The translations under genes were made by a program, and so were the position numbers. Positions 43,211-52,430 of a stretch of 64,000 nucleotides of DNA are shown piece after piece. The DNA is from Bacillota bacterium (lineage in GTDB: Bacteria > Bacillota > Clostridia > Lachnospirales > Cellulosilyticaceae): NCBI GenBank assembly GCA_023410675.1, contig JAEYPM010000066.1:1-64000 (forward strand), given 5' to 3'. The notes beneath the pieces are model-generated. The model was not told where the DNA came from and made no database searches. It saw only the letters and a program-made list of their open reading frames with translations. Numbering within the stretch: position 1 is the stretch's first letter; every line of letters starts with the position of its first letter.

Positions 43211-45288
43211 TGTTTGGACCAGGAACGGTGCTTTCCGATCGTTATGAAATAATTGAAAAAATTGGTGCTGGTGGCATGTCTATAGTCTATAAAGCTAAAT
43301 GTAACAGGCTCCAAAGGTTTGTCGCAATAAAAGTATTAAGAGAAGAATTTGCTAAAGATGAAGAATTTGTTACAAAATTTAAAAAGGAAGCATTTGCCGC
43401 AGCAAGTCTTTCACATCCCAATATAGTAGGTATTTATGATGTTGGTAATGACCATGAAATCAACTATATTGTCATGGAATATGTTGAAGGAATGACACTC
43501 AAACAAGTCATTCAAAGCGGAGCTCCTTTTGATTCAAAAAAAGTACTCAGCTATGGGATACAAATGGTATCCGCTTTAAAACAGGCACATAGTAAAAAAA
43601 TTATTCATAGAGATATTAAACCTCAAAATATATTAGTTACACATGATGATATTCTAAAAGTAACAGATTTTGGAATAGCGAAGGCAGTAGATTCTTCTAC
43701 AATTGTTGCAACAGGGAATGCCATTGGTTCTGTTCATTATTTTTCACCTGAACAAGCCAAAGGTAGATATGTCAATGAAACAAGTGACCTTTATTCATGT
43801 GGCATTGTACTTTTTGAACTTGCTACAGGCAGGCTCCCATTTGAAGCTGATACGCATATATCCATTGCTTTAAAACATATTAATGAGGAGCTTCCACAGC
43901 CATCTGTCTATAATAAAAAAATATTGCCTGCACTTGAAGAAGTGATCATAAAAGCAACACATAAAAGTCAAGTCATTAGATATCAAAGTGCTGATGAAAT
44001 GCTTAAGGATATGTCGGGGATACTTGCAAATCCCTCTTATAAGGTAATGCCAGCTACGATGTCAACAGATGAAACGATTTTACTGAGTGAAGCAGATATG
44101 AATATTATTAGGCAAAATGAGAGGCAATTGCGTGCTCAGCAAGAAGTTCAAGATACTAAATTAGGAGAAACTATGGTAAATTCGGATAAGAATAAATCAA
44201 ACAATCCAAAGGAAAATTCATCCCCAATTAAAAAGCCTAAACAAGATAATGAGGATGAAGAAAATGTATCAACACTATATAAGGTACTTGTTAGTGTAGC
44301 AGGGGTTCTGGCAGCCTTAGTGCTCGTGGGTATTATAACCGCTGTACTGTTTATTATGCCAGAATTTGGGTCAGGCAATGTCGATACGCCTAACTTACTA
44401 GGTATGACAGTAGAAGAAGCTAAGGAAGTAGTAAAAAAAGATAAACTTGAAATAGTTGTTGTTGGAGAAGAAGAAAATGAAGAATATGCTGATGGAGCTA
44501 TATGTAGGCAAAATCCGGCAGAACACACAATCGTGAAAGCAAAATCTAAGATAGAAGTTACCTTAGCAAAACAAGCACAGAAAAATACTTCGCTTGTGAA
44601 AGTTCCTGATGTTAAAGGAATGGATGCAGCAAGAGCACAAGACATACTCAAAGAAAATAATTTAGATTTTAGTATTAAGAGAGAGTATAGTAATGACATT
44701 GATATGGGCAAAGTAATATCACAAACTCCAGATCAAGGAACAGAAGTTGAGACAGAGAGTACTGTTATATTAGTAGTAAGTAATGGACCAGAGATTGTTA
44801 CTGTAAAAATGCCAAACCTTATGAGTATGACTGTTGCAGAAGCAAAACTAAGCCTTAGTAATAGTCAATTAAGCTTAGGTGATGTGTCAGAAAGAGCAAG
44901 TGATACAGTAGAATCAGGACTTATTATTGAGCAAAGTGTTCCACCAAATAGAGAAGTTGAAGTTGACACGCCTATTAATGTAGTCGTAAGTAAGGGAAAA
45001 GAAGAAGTTACAAGTGAACCAAGTGAGACAGTTCCAAGTGCACAGCTTGAAAGTACAGTTAACTATACAATTCAAGCACCATTAAATATGGATAAAGACA
45101 GATATCATGTACTTGTGACACTTATTGATCAGTCAAGTGTTCAAAGAACAGTTTATGATGCCACAGTAAGCAGAGACGAATTTCCTTTCCAGATAAAGCT
45201 GACGGGGACAGGAATAGCAACAGCTGAAACATACTTTGACGCACAACTGGCTTATCAAGATACAATAGATTTTGGTGGTGCACAATAA
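43210..45288 (+). CDS. prkC: PASTA-domain Ser/Thr kinase PrkC
   Basis: A 692-residue bitopic kinase. The cytoplasmic Hanks kinase domain (about 10-275) has GAGGMSIVY, Lys41, HRDIKPQN with Asp135, and DFG at 153-155. A long Asp/Asn/Lys-rich juxtamembrane segment precedes the membrane helix (about 358-380). Three PASTA repeats follow (about 391-460, 461-530, 534-600), each with a typical VPD or MPNL start, binding muropeptides or lipid II. A final unusual 90-residue beta-rich tail lacks PASTA motifs. It governs germination and wall homeostasis in relatives. Confidence 0.95.
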   Translation: MFGPGTVLSDRYEIIEKIGAGGMSIVYKAKCNRLQRFVAIKVLREEFAKDEEFVTKFKKEAFAAASLSHPNIVGIYDVGNDHEINYIVMEYVEGMTLKQVIQSGAPFDSKKVLSYGIQMVSALKQAHSKKIIHRDIKPQNILVTHDDILKVTDFGIAKAVDSSTIVATGNAIGSVHYFSPEQAKGRYVNETSDLYSCGIVLFELATGRLPFEADTHISIALKHINEELPQPSVYNKKILPALEEVIIKATHKSQVIRYQSADEMLKDMSGILANPSYKVMPATMSTDETILLSEADMNIIRQNERQLRAQQEVQDTKLGETMVNSDKNKSNNPKENSSPIKKPKQDNEDEENVSTLYKVLVSVAGVLAALVLVGIITAVLFIMPEFGSGNVDTPNLLGMTVEEAKEVVKKDKLEIVVVGEEENEEYADGAICRQNPAEHTIVKAKSKIEVTLAKQAQKNTSLVKVPDVKGMDAARAQDILKENNLDFSIKREYSNDIDMGKVISQTPDQGTEVETESTVILVVSNGPEIVTVKMPNLMSMTVAEAKLSLSNSQLSLGDVSERASDTVESGLIIEQSVPPNREVEVDTPINVVVSKGKEEVTSEPSETVPSAQLESTVNYTIQAPLNMDKDRYHVLVTLIDQSSVQRTVYDATVSRDEFPFQIKLTGTGIATAETYFDAQLAYQDTIDFGGAQ

Positions 45289-45289
45289 T

Positions 45290-46186
45290 ATGGTAGAAGG
45301 GATCATAATAAAAGGTATTGCTGGCTTTTACTATGTGAAAGCTGGTGATACCCTATATGAATGTAAAGCAAGAGGTAAATTTAGAAATGACAGTGTTGTG
45401 CCTATAATAGGTGATCATGTCATGATAAAGGTGCTAGGGGAAAAGTCGGATAATAATATTTTCGATAAAGCCTTTATTGAAGATATTATGCCAAGAAAAA
45501 ATAGCTTAATAAGACCGCCAGTAGCCAATATAGATCAGGCAATCGTTGTATTTTCAGTAACTTATCCAAAATTGCATCTTGATTTGCTGGATAGATTCCT
45601 CATTATTATTGAAAAAGAGAAGATTATACCTTATATTGTTTTAAACAAAATTGACGAAGCAGATTTACACACATATAGCTATCTTTTAGATAGATACTCT
45701 AAAATAGGCTACGACATTATGGCTGTATCTGCAAAAAAGGAGATTGCTGTTCCACAGCTAAAAAGTAAACTGATTGGCAAAACTTCTGTGTTTGCTGGCC
45801 CATCTGGTGTAGGTAAGTCCACTTTATTAAATGCTATAGGAAAAGAGTTTTGCCTAGAAACAGGAGAAGTGAGTCAAAAGATTAAAAGAGGAAAGCATAC
45901 GACAAGGCATGTTGAACTCATGCCACTAGAAGAGGGTGGGTATGTAGTTGATACGCCAGGCTTTACATCATTATATTTTGATAATATATCAAAGGAAGAT
46001 TTGAAAGATTATTTTCCAGAATTTAGAGTGTATGAAGGCACATGTAAATTTAATGGATGCATGCATATTCATGAACCGGGGTGCAAGGTAAAAGAAGCAC
46101 ATGAAGCTGGCATCATATGTACGGAAAGATATAATAGTTATGTAACCTATTTTGAGCAGATAAAAAATACAACAGGGAAGTGGTAG
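45290..46186 (+). CDS. rsgA: Ribosome small-subunit GTPase RsgA
   Basis: A 298-residue circularly permuted GTPase that matures and checks the 30S subunit. An N-terminal OB fold is followed by G4 VLNKIDEAD, G1 GPSGVGKSTLLNA, G3 DTPGF, and a C-terminal zinc cluster in CKFNGCMHIHEPGC. I start at the ATG one base after the prkC stop; the upstream TTG at 45272 would add six residues and lies inside prkC. The ribosome site is weak (GGTGG). Confidence 0.95.
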   Translation: MVEGIIIKGIAGFYYVKAGDTLYECKARGKFRNDSVVPIIGDHVMIKVLGEKSDNNIFDKAFIEDIMPRKNSLIRPPVANIDQAIVVFSVTYPKLHLDLLDRFLIIIEKEKIIPYIVLNKIDEADLHTYSYLLDRYSKIGYDIMAVSAKKEIAVPQLKSKLIGKTSVFAGPSGVGKSTLLNAIGKEFCLETGEVSQKIKRGKHTTRHVELMPLEEGGYVVDTPGFTSLYFDNISKEDLKDYFPEFRVYEGTCKFNGCMHIHEPGCKVKEAHEAGIICTERYNSYVTYFEQIKNTTGKW

Positions 46187-46187
46187 A

Positions 46188-46859
46188 ATGATAAGACTGG
46201 CACCATCAATATTATCAGCGGATTTTGCAAATTTAGAAAGGGACATTACGTGTGTTCAAGATGCAGGAGCTAAGGTGATGCATATTGACATAATGGATGG
46301 GCATTTTGTTCCTAATATTACAATTGGGCCACCAGTTGTTAAAGCACTTAGAAAGCATATAACGGGTATTATGGATGTTCATCTTATGATTGAAAATCCA
46401 GAGAGATATTTAGAAGATTATAAAGATGCTGGAGCAGATAGTCTAACGGTTCATATTGAAGCAACAAAACATATTCATAGAGTTGTTCAGCAAATAAAAG
46501 CTTTAGGTATGAAAGCAGGAGTTGCATTGAATCCTGGAACGCCAATTTCATCACTAGAATGTGTTCTTAATGACTTAGATCTAGTCCTTATTATGACAGT
46601 AAATCCAGGAGCTGGAGGACAAAAGTTCATACCCTACTCCCTTAAAAAATTAGAAGATATAACAGATAGGATAAGAAGCTTAGATAAAAATATCATTGTT
46701 GAAGTAGATGGAGGGATAGACCTTGCAAATGTTGAAACAGTGATACAAAAGGGGGCACGTTGGCTGGTTGCAGGATCTTCTGTGTATCATGCACCGGATA
46801 TAAACGAAAGAATGTCAGCTTTCTCCCAAATAATTTCTAAGTATGATGATTCATTATGA
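46188..46859 (+). CDS. rpe: Ribulose-phosphate 3-epimerase
   Basis: A 223-residue TIM-barrel enzyme interconverting ribulose-5-P and xylulose-5-P in the pentose phosphate pathway. The metal and catalytic motifs HIDIMDGHFVPNITIGP, MDVHLMIENPE, VNPGAGGQKF and VEVDGGI are complete. It starts 1 base after rsgA and overlaps thiN by 4 bases. Its role beside rsgA and thiN is a conserved order in Firmicutes. Confidence 0.97.
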   Translation: MIRLAPSILSADFANLERDITCVQDAGAKVMHIDIMDGHFVPNITIGPPVVKALRKHITGIMDVHLMIENPERYLEDYKDAGADSLTVHIEATKHIHRVVQQIKALGMKAGVALNPGTPISSLECVLNDLDLVLIMTVNPGAGGQKFIPYSLKKLEDITDRIRSLDKNIIVEVDGGIDLANVETVIQKGARWLVAGSSVYHAPDINERMSAFSQIISKYDDSL

Positions 46860-47491
46860 ATGTACTTATTTTAACTAATGGAGAGTATGGAGATTATCAT
46901 TTTGTCCATCATGGGACTACTTGTTATGATTATGTTATTTGTGCAGATAATGGCTTAAAGCATGCCATGCATCTTAACCTAATACCAGACTTAATAGTAG
47001 GAGATTTTGATAGTGTTGATCAGGAACTTCTTAAGCAATATGCGTCTAAAGGAACCCAAATTTATAGATACCCACAGGCTAAAGATGAGACAGATACAGA
47101 AATAGCACTATGCAAGGCCATTAAGCTAAAAGCTGATAAAATAGATATCTTTGGAGGATTAGGTACAAGATTTGACCATAGCTTAGCTAATGTTCATCTT
47201 TTGTATAAGGCACTAAATAGTAATGTCATGGCTCGCTTGATAAGCAGTCATAATGTCGTTTACTTAATAAAGGATCATTGTAAGATAGAAGGAGAAGAAG
47301 GGGATTTGGTGAGCTTACTTCCATTTACAGAAAGTGTAACAGGAATAGATACCAGTGGGCTTGCTTATCCTTTAAAAGATGCTGTTTTTAACTTAGGACA
47401 GCCTTATGGCATAAGTAATTACCTCACACATAAAGAAGCCTTTGTTACGATTAAATCAGGTGTATTAATCGTTATTCATGCAATAGATTAA
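46856..47491 (+). CDS. thiN: Thiamine pyrophosphokinase
   Basis: A 211-residue enzyme that converts thiamine to thiamine diphosphate with ATP. The motifs CADNGLKHAMHL, DLIVGDFDSVDQEL and YPQAKDETDTEIAL contain the metal-binding Asp residues, and FGGLGTRFDHSLANV follows. The C-terminal beta domain binds thiamine. It is translationally coupled to rpe (ATGA overlap). Confidence 0.95.
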   Translation: MNVLILTNGEYGDYHFVHHGTTCYDYVICADNGLKHAMHLNLIPDLIVGDFDSVDQELLKQYASKGTQIYRYPQAKDETDTEIALCKAIKLKADKIDIFGGLGTRFDHSLANVHLLYKALNSNVMARLISSHNVVYLIKDHCKIEGEEGDLVSLLPFTESVTGIDTSGLAYPLKDAVFNLGQPYGISNYLTHKEAFVTIKSGVLIVIHAID

Positions 47492-47590
47492 ATCAAAATA
47501 ATAATGGAAAAAGGAAGCATTTGTGCTCATTTTGGAAATTATTGAATATGATGTTACTATAGAAATCTATTGCAAAAAAGAGGTATGCCT

Positions 47591-47731
47591 ATGAAAAGAA
47601 GAGTATTTGGGCTTTGTGCATTTTGCATTGGGGTTGGGATGGTTATTGTTATGGTTGTTCCGCAGATAGGATGGGTATGTATTACAGCGGGTATGCTGAT
47701 ATGCTGTGGCTATATGCTCCTAAAATGTTAA
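47591..47731 (+). CDS. 46-residue membrane protein between thiN and rpmB
   Basis: A short gene in a different frame from the longer TTG-started frame at 47614. It has AAAAAAGAGGTATGCC just before the ATG. The protein begins MKRR, then has two hydrophobic helices (about 5-23 and 28-44) rich in Gly, Cys and Val and joined by PQIGW, ending in Lys-Cys-stop. A possible promoter is TTGGAA (47532-47537), 17 bases, TACTAT (47555-47560). Similar small double-helix proteins occur in Clostridia, but I assign no function. B. subtilis has spoVM in this slot, to which it has no visible similarity. Confidence 0.65.
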   Translation: MKRRVFGLCAFCIGVGMVIVMVVPQIGWVCITAGMLICCGYMLLKC

Positions 47732-47752
47732 AAAATAAAAATGATAATAAAA

Positions 47753-47785
47753 AAAAATTCCATTTGCATAAAATGGAATTTTTAT
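47753..47785. terminator. Bidirectional terminator between the small membrane gene and rpmB
   Basis: Stem AAATTCCATTT (47756-47766 area) and AAATGGAATTT (47771-47781), with A-run before and T-run after. It can end both the + strand transcript and the - strand rpmB transcript. Confidence 0.85.
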
Positions 47786-47798
47786 CCATACTCATCTA

Positions 47799-47984
47799 TT
47801 AGGCACGGGTCACAAGGTTTGAACGTAAACAGCGTGTGCATACATTTAGAGTCTTAGCAGTACCGTTTTGCAATACACGAACTTTTCTTACATTTGCTTT
47901 CCACATTCTATTTGATCTTCTATGAGAGTGACTAACCTTTATACCAAAATGAACATCTTTTGAGCATATTTCACATTTAGCCAT
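47799..47984 (-). CDS. rpmB: Ribosomal protein L28, zinc-binding form
   Basis: A 61-residue L28. It starts MAKCEICSKDVHFG and ends with CTRCLRSNLVTRA-like residues, so both CxxC pairs of the zinc-binding (C+) type are present. I use the ATG at 47984 with AAGGAGGTG upstream; an earlier start adds six residues. It lies on the - strand between thiN and yloU, which is the B. subtilis arrangement. Confidence 0.96.
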   Translation of the reverse strand: MAKCEICSKDVHFGIKVSHSHRRSNRMWKANVRKVRVLQNGTAKTLNVCTRCLRSNLVTRA

Positions 47985-48026
47985 TGAAAACACCTCCTTC
48001 ATTTATTCCGTGACATAACACGTTAT

Positions 48027-48055
48027 ATTTTAACAGATAAATTATTATTTTTCAA
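48027..48055 (-). promoter_or_regulatory. Sigma-A promoter for rpmB
   Basis: On the - strand TTGAAA (48055-48050), 17-base spacer, TAAAAT (48032-48027), 43 bases before the L28 start. Confidence 0.82.
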
Positions 48056-48127
48056 GATATAGAATTCATATTTTATAGATTAGCTTTTTTATTGTTGTAA
48101 TACCTACTTTTTAATGGTAAAATTTTG

Positions 48128-48136
48128 TGATATAAT
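48128..48136 (+). promoter_or_regulatory. Extended -10 promoter for yloU-fakA
   Basis: TGATATAAT (48128-48136) is an extended -10 element 72 bases before yloU. No good -35 hexamer lies at 17 bases (TTTTTA-like). It is divergent from the rpmB promoter, with about 70 bases between them. Confidence 0.6.
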
Positions 48137-48208
48137 AAAACGAATCAAATGAAAAAATAATTGATGTAATAGTGAATAGTGGTATATAGAATATTGAGGA
48201 GGTTTGTT

Positions 48209-48568
48209 ATGCCAAGTAAAATTTCAAATGAATATGGGACAATTATTATTGATGAGGAAGTTATTGCTCAGATTAGCGGAATAACAGCTATGGAATGCTA
48301 TGGTGTTGTTGGAATGGCTGCTAGAAATATGAAGGACGGCATTGTACATCTTTTGAAGGGCGACAGTTTAACAAAAGGAATCGGGGTAAATTTATTAGAG
48401 AATAAAGCCACTATTGATTTTCATATTATTGTTGAATATGGTACAAAAATTTCCGCAGTAGCAGATAATCTTATGAGTACAGTAAAATATAAGCTCAAGG
48501 ATGTATTAGGGGTTGAAGTAGATCATATTAAGATTTTCATCGAAGGGGTAAGGGTTGATAAGGAATAG
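48209..48568 (+). CDS. yloU: Asp23/Gls24 family protein YloU
   Basis: A 119-residue Asp23 (DUF322) family protein: NEYGTIIIDEEVIAQISGITAMECYGVVGMAAR at the N-terminus and HIKIFIEGVRV at the end. It is a paralogue of the protein at 19498. The start has TGAGGAGGTTTGTT upstream. The family is linked to envelope stress in several Firmicutes, but its molecular role is unclear. Its position before the DAK2 gene is conserved (yloU-yloV). Confidence 0.93.
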   Translation: MPSKISNEYGTIIIDEEVIAQISGITAMECYGVVGMAARNMKDGIVHLLKGDSLTKGIGVNLLENKATIDFHIIVEYGTKISAVADNLMSTVKYKLKDVLGVEVDHIKIFIEGVRVDKE

Positions 48569-48599
48569 AGTTCTTAATAATAAAAAAATCATAAGAACT
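48569..48599 (+). repeat. Inverted repeat between yloU and fakA-like gene
   Basis: AGTTCTTA (48569-48576) and TAAGAACT (48592-48599) form an 8-bp perfect stem with a 15-base A-rich loop. No T-run follows, so a terminator is unlikely; it may limit read-through or stabilise RNA ends. Confidence 0.5.
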
Positions 48600-48621
48600 T
48601 GATATTTAGGAGGATAATAAA

Positions 48622-50259
48622 GTGAAATTACAGTTCATAGATGCAAAACTGCTGCAAGCTATGTTTATCTCAGGAGCTCAGCTGTTAGACGAAAAAAAGC
48701 AAATCATTAATGAGTTAAATGTATTTCCAGTTCCAGATGGTGATACAGGTACAAATATGTCGCTGACAATGTTAGCTGCGGCAAAAGAAGTGGAAATGTC
48801 AGATCCCCAAGATGTATCAGTTGTTGCAAAATCAGCGGCATCAGGAGCTTTAAGGGGTGCTAGAGGAAATTCAGGCGTTATTCTTTCACAACTTATACGT
48901 GGTTTTTCAAAGGGCTTATTAGAAGAATCTGTAGCAGATACCGTGATCCTTGCAAATGCTTTTCAAAAAGGCGTTGACACTGCCTATAAAGCAGTTATGA
49001 AGCCTAAAGAAGGTACCATTTTGACTGTTGCAAGAGAAGTTGCTTCAAAAGCTTTAGAAGTATGTATTGATACTGAAGATATAGAAGAATTTTTAACAAC
49101 AGTATTAAAACATGGCTATGATGTACTCAGTAAGACACCAGACATGCTTCCAGTTCTTAAACAGGCTGGTGTAGTTGATGCAGGAGGTCAAGGGCTTCTT
49201 ACAATTTTAGAAGGTGCTTCTCGAGTGGTTATAGAAGACTTGAAAATTGAGATTAAAAAACCTTTGAAGAGTTCACAGCCATCAGCATTTGAAGCATTAA
49301 AGAACTTTGATACAGAGTCTATTACATTTGGTTATTGTACAGAATTTATTGTTAATCGAAATCCGTACTCTTCTTATAACGAAGATAATGTAAAAAGTTA
49401 TTTAGACTCAATTGGAGACAGTATTGTCGTGGTTTCAGATGAAGAATATATTAAAGTCCATGTGCATACAGATAATCCAGGACTTGCCTTGCAAGAAGGA
49501 CTAAAATATGGTTCTTTAAGTAATATAAAGATAGAAAATATGAGAGAACAGCATTCCTCTATTTTTAATGATGAAGAGAAGACGATAAGCGAGCCCAAAC
49601 AACAAATTGGATTTGTATCTATTTCCGCAGGAGAAGGTATTACTAATATTATTAAGAGTCTTGGAGTTGATCAAGTTATTGAAGGTGGGCAGACTATGAA
49701 TCCAAGTACAGAAGATATTAGTTTGGCCATTAAGAAATGTAACGCAGAGAATGTCATTGTCCTCCCTAACAATAAAAATATTATTTTGGCTGCTGAACAA
49801 GCGGCTGAAATTGAAGAAGAATGTAAAGTATTTGTTCTACCATCAAAGACTATTCCACAAGGCGTTTCAGCTATGATTAGTTATGATGGAAGAGATGAAG
49901 AGCCAGAAATTATTTTAGAAAATATGAAGGAAGCAATGGAGCAAGTAGAAACGGCTCAGATTACAATTGCAATAAGAGATACTGTTGTTGATGATCTTAA
50001 TATTACAGAAGGTGACTATTTAGGAATCTTAGATGGGAAAATAGTTGTCCATGACATTGACCTTAAGAATGCCTTTATGCAGATTCTTAAAAAAATGAAG
50101 CAAGATGCAGAAGTACTGACAATTTATTATGGTGAAGAAGTAGATGAAGCTATTGCTTTAGAGCTTAAAGAAGAAGCAGAAACCATTTTTGCTGATGCAG
50201 ATGTAGAATTATATGAAGGTAATCAGCCAGTTTATCACTTTATTATTTCAGCAGAATAA
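48622..50259 (+). CDS. fakA: DAK2-domain fatty acid kinase subunit FakA-like (YloV)
   Basis: A 545-residue protein. The N-terminal DAK2 domain (about 10-200) has ELNVFPVPDGDTGTNMSLTM with the Mg/ATP aspartates and ASGALRGARGNSGVILSQ. A middle beta domain and the C-terminal FakB-docking DegV-like domain follow, including VEGGQTMNPSTEDI. In Staphylococcus FakA phosphorylates FakB-bound fatty acids for phospholipid synthesis. Start is GTG after TTAGGAGGATAATAA. No fakB is in the window. A terminator follows. Confidence 0.9.
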   Translation: MKLQFIDAKLLQAMFISGAQLLDEKKQIINELNVFPVPDGDTGTNMSLTMLAAAKEVEMSDPQDVSVVAKSAASGALRGARGNSGVILSQLIRGFSKGLLEESVADTVILANAFQKGVDTAYKAVMKPKEGTILTVAREVASKALEVCIDTEDIEEFLTTVLKHGYDVLSKTPDMLPVLKQAGVVDAGGQGLLTILEGASRVVIEDLKIEIKKPLKSSQPSAFEALKNFDTESITFGYCTEFIVNRNPYSSYNEDNVKSYLDSIGDSIVVVSDEEYIKVHVHTDNPGLALQEGLKYGSLSNIKIENMREQHSSIFNDEEKTISEPKQQIGFVSISAGEGITNIIKSLGVDQVIEGGQTMNPSTEDISLAIKKCNAENVIVLPNNKNIILAAEQAAEIEEECKVFVLPSKTIPQGVSAMISYDGRDEEPEIILENMKEAMEQVETAQITIAIRDTVVDDLNITEGDYLGILDGKIVVHDIDLKNAFMQILKKMKQDAEVLTIYYGEEVDEAIALELKEEAETIFADADVELYEGNQPVYHFIISAE

Positions 50260-50285
50260 TTTAGATATCTAAATATAAAAATATT

Positions 50286-50322
50286 AAAGACCTCCAACAC
50301 ACACTTATGTTGGGGGTTTTTA
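50286..50322 (+). terminator. Terminator after fakA-like gene
   Basis: Stem ACCTCCAACA (50290-50299) pairs with TGTTGGGGGT (50308-50317), then TTTT. Loop CACACTTA. It lies between fakA and recG. Confidence 0.9.
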
Positions 50323-50345
50323 TAAAAATAAAGGTGGCAACTATT

Positions 50346-52409
50346 ATGGAGCTTCAAGGTTTAGTAAAAAGTTTAAAGGGCGTTGGGGAACAAACAGCCT
50401 TAAAACTAAATAAAATAGATATTTATACTATTAATGATTTAATGACGCATTATCCAAGAGAATATCAAGATAGAAGAGTGATAACAAATATAAGAGATAT
50501 TGTGCTTGATGAAGACAATAATATTTTAGCTACGGTGTCAAGTGTTCCTAAGATTATGAAAAGAGGTAATAAAATTATTGTAACATTCCTAATCAAAGAT
50601 GCTACAGGAGGCATTTTTGTTACCTTTTATAATCAAGCCTATATGAAAAACAATTTTTCCGTAGGAGAAAGATATATTTTCTATGGGAAAGTGAAATGGA
50701 AAATCAATAAAATAGAGATGGAAAGTCCAGAATATGAAAAAATTGAAGTGGATAACCAGCTAGAGGCCAAGGCTTCCATCATACCTATTTATCCAATAAC
50801 AAAGAAGCTATCACAAAAGGTGCTAAGAGGACTTATTGATACAGCCCTTAAAGAATCACTTGTAAATGTAAAGGAAAATTTACCAGATAAGATTAGGGAA
50901 AGCTATGGGCTTATAGATAAAAAAACAGCACTTACTAATATTCATTTTCCAAAGGACAATCAATTATTTTTCAAAGCAAGAAGACGTCTAGTCTTTGAAG
51001 AATTATTTATGCTTTTGCTGACACTTTCATCATTAAAAGAAGATTTTATGGAAAAAAATGAAGGAATAGACTATCAGGTACCTGATGATTTTGAAACCTT
51101 TATAAGTAAACTACCTTTCGCATTAACAAATGCTCAAAAACGTGTGTTAGAAGAAATTATTCAAGATATGAAAAGTCCATATGCAATGAACAGATTGCTT
51201 CAAGGCGATGTAGGCTCAGGTAAGACAGTGGTAGCTGCAGTAATGCTTTTCATTTGTGTTAGAAATGGTATGCAAGGAGCTCTTATGGCACCAACAGAAG
51301 TACTTGCTATGCAGCATTATACCTTTTTAAGCGAATTATTTATGCCATTTAATATTCATGTAGGGCTTTTAACAGGTTCAACAACTAAGAAACAGAAGGA
51401 AGGATTAATCAAAAGTATTAATGAACAGTCCATTGATATCTTGATTGGTACCCATGCACTCATTGAGGAACCAGTTAGTTTTAATCATTTAGGACTTGTG
51501 ATTACCGATGAGCAACATAGGTTTGGTGTTAGGCAAAGAGTAAAACTTTTAGACAAAGGGAAAACGCCAGATGTTATGGTTATGAGTGCAACACCTATTC
51601 CTAGAACACTAGCCATGATATTGTATGGGGATATGGATATTTCCATTATAGATGAACTGCCTCCAGGTAGGCAGCCAATAAAGACAAATGTAGTAGATAC
51701 TTCTTATTATGATAGAATTTATGCTTTTATAAAGCAGCAAATTGAAAGTGGTAGACAATGCTATATTATTTGTGCATTAGTTGAAGAAACTAAAGATCAA
51801 GCAGAACTAAAGGACGTTGTGAGCTATGCACAGCGGTTACAAACAGAAATTTTTACGGATAAGACTGTTGCCTTTTTACATGGGAAGATGAAGTCAAAAG
51901 AAAAAAATGAAATTATGGACAAGTTTAGTAAAGGTGAAATAGACATATTAGTCTCTACAACAGTTATTGAAGTAGGGATTAATGTACCTAATGCAACAGT
52001 GATGATGATAGAAAACGCGGATCGTTTTGGACTTGCTCAGCTTCATCAATTACGTGGACGCGTTGGTCGCGGAAAGTATAAATCATATTGCATTCTCATT
52101 AGTAATTCCAAAAATAAGTTAACGCAGAAAAGATTAAAGACTATGGAGCAAACAACGGATGGATTTATAATTGCAGAAATGGATTTAAAGTTAAGAGGAC
52201 CTGGCGATTTTTTTGGAACCAAACAGCATGGTCTCCCAGAAATGAAAATAGCAAATCTTTATAAAGACACTGAAATTTTGCAGGAGGCACAACAGGCTGT
52301 TAAAGAGATAATTAGTCAAGATCGATATTTAGAAAATGAAGAGCATCAATTATTAAAAGATCAAGTCCTAGATATAATAAATAAGAATAATGTGCACCAC
52401 ACACTATAG
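50346..52409 (+). CDS. recG: ATP-dependent DNA helicase RecG
   Basis: A 687-residue fork-reversal helicase. An N-terminal wedge/OB domain (about 60-160) is followed by helicase motifs GDVGSGKTVVAAVML (Walker A), TDEQHRFGVRQR (DEQH variant of the DEAD box), SATPIPRTLAM, TTVIEVGINVPNATVM and QLRGRVGRG. I start at 50346, where AAAGGTGGCA precedes the ATG. An in-frame start at 50307 lies within the previous terminator. rsmD follows the stop within 21 bases. Confidence 0.96.
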   Translation: MELQGLVKSLKGVGEQTALKLNKIDIYTINDLMTHYPREYQDRRVITNIRDIVLDEDNNILATVSSVPKIMKRGNKIIVTFLIKDATGGIFVTFYNQAYMKNNFSVGERYIFYGKVKWKINKIEMESPEYEKIEVDNQLEAKASIIPIYPITKKLSQKVLRGLIDTALKESLVNVKENLPDKIRESYGLIDKKTALTNIHFPKDNQLFFKARRRLVFEELFMLLLTLSSLKEDFMEKNEGIDYQVPDDFETFISKLPFALTNAQKRVLEEIIQDMKSPYAMNRLLQGDVGSGKTVVAAVMLFICVRNGMQGALMAPTEVLAMQHYTFLSELFMPFNIHVGLLTGSTTKKQKEGLIKSINEQSIDILIGTHALIEEPVSFNHLGLVITDEQHRFGVRQRVKLLDKGKTPDVMVMSATPIPRTLAMILYGDMDISIIDELPPGRQPIKTNVVDTSYYDRIYAFIKQQIESGRQCYIICALVEETKDQAELKDVVSYAQRLQTEIFTDKTVAFLHGKMKSKEKNEIMDKFSKGEIDILVSTTVIEVGINVPNATVMMIENADRFGLAQLHQLRGRVGRGKYKSYCILISNSKNKLTQKRLKTMEQTTDGFIIAEMDLKLRGPGDFFGTKQHGLPEMKIANLYKDTEILQEAQQAVKEIISQDRYLENEEHQLLKDQVLDIINKNNVHHTL

Positions 52410-52430
52410 ATGATAAATGGAGTGGATGAA

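Noticed and set aside
44148..44711. 187-codon - strand frame opposite prkC
   Set aside because: It is long because the PASTA-coding sequence avoids certain codons on the other strand. No promoter or ribosome site; prkC is certain.
47614..47802. TTG-started 62-codon frame overlapping the 46-residue protein
   Set aside because: It has no ribosome site, a TTG start and runs across the bidirectional terminator into rpmB. The ATG frame at 47591 is better supported.
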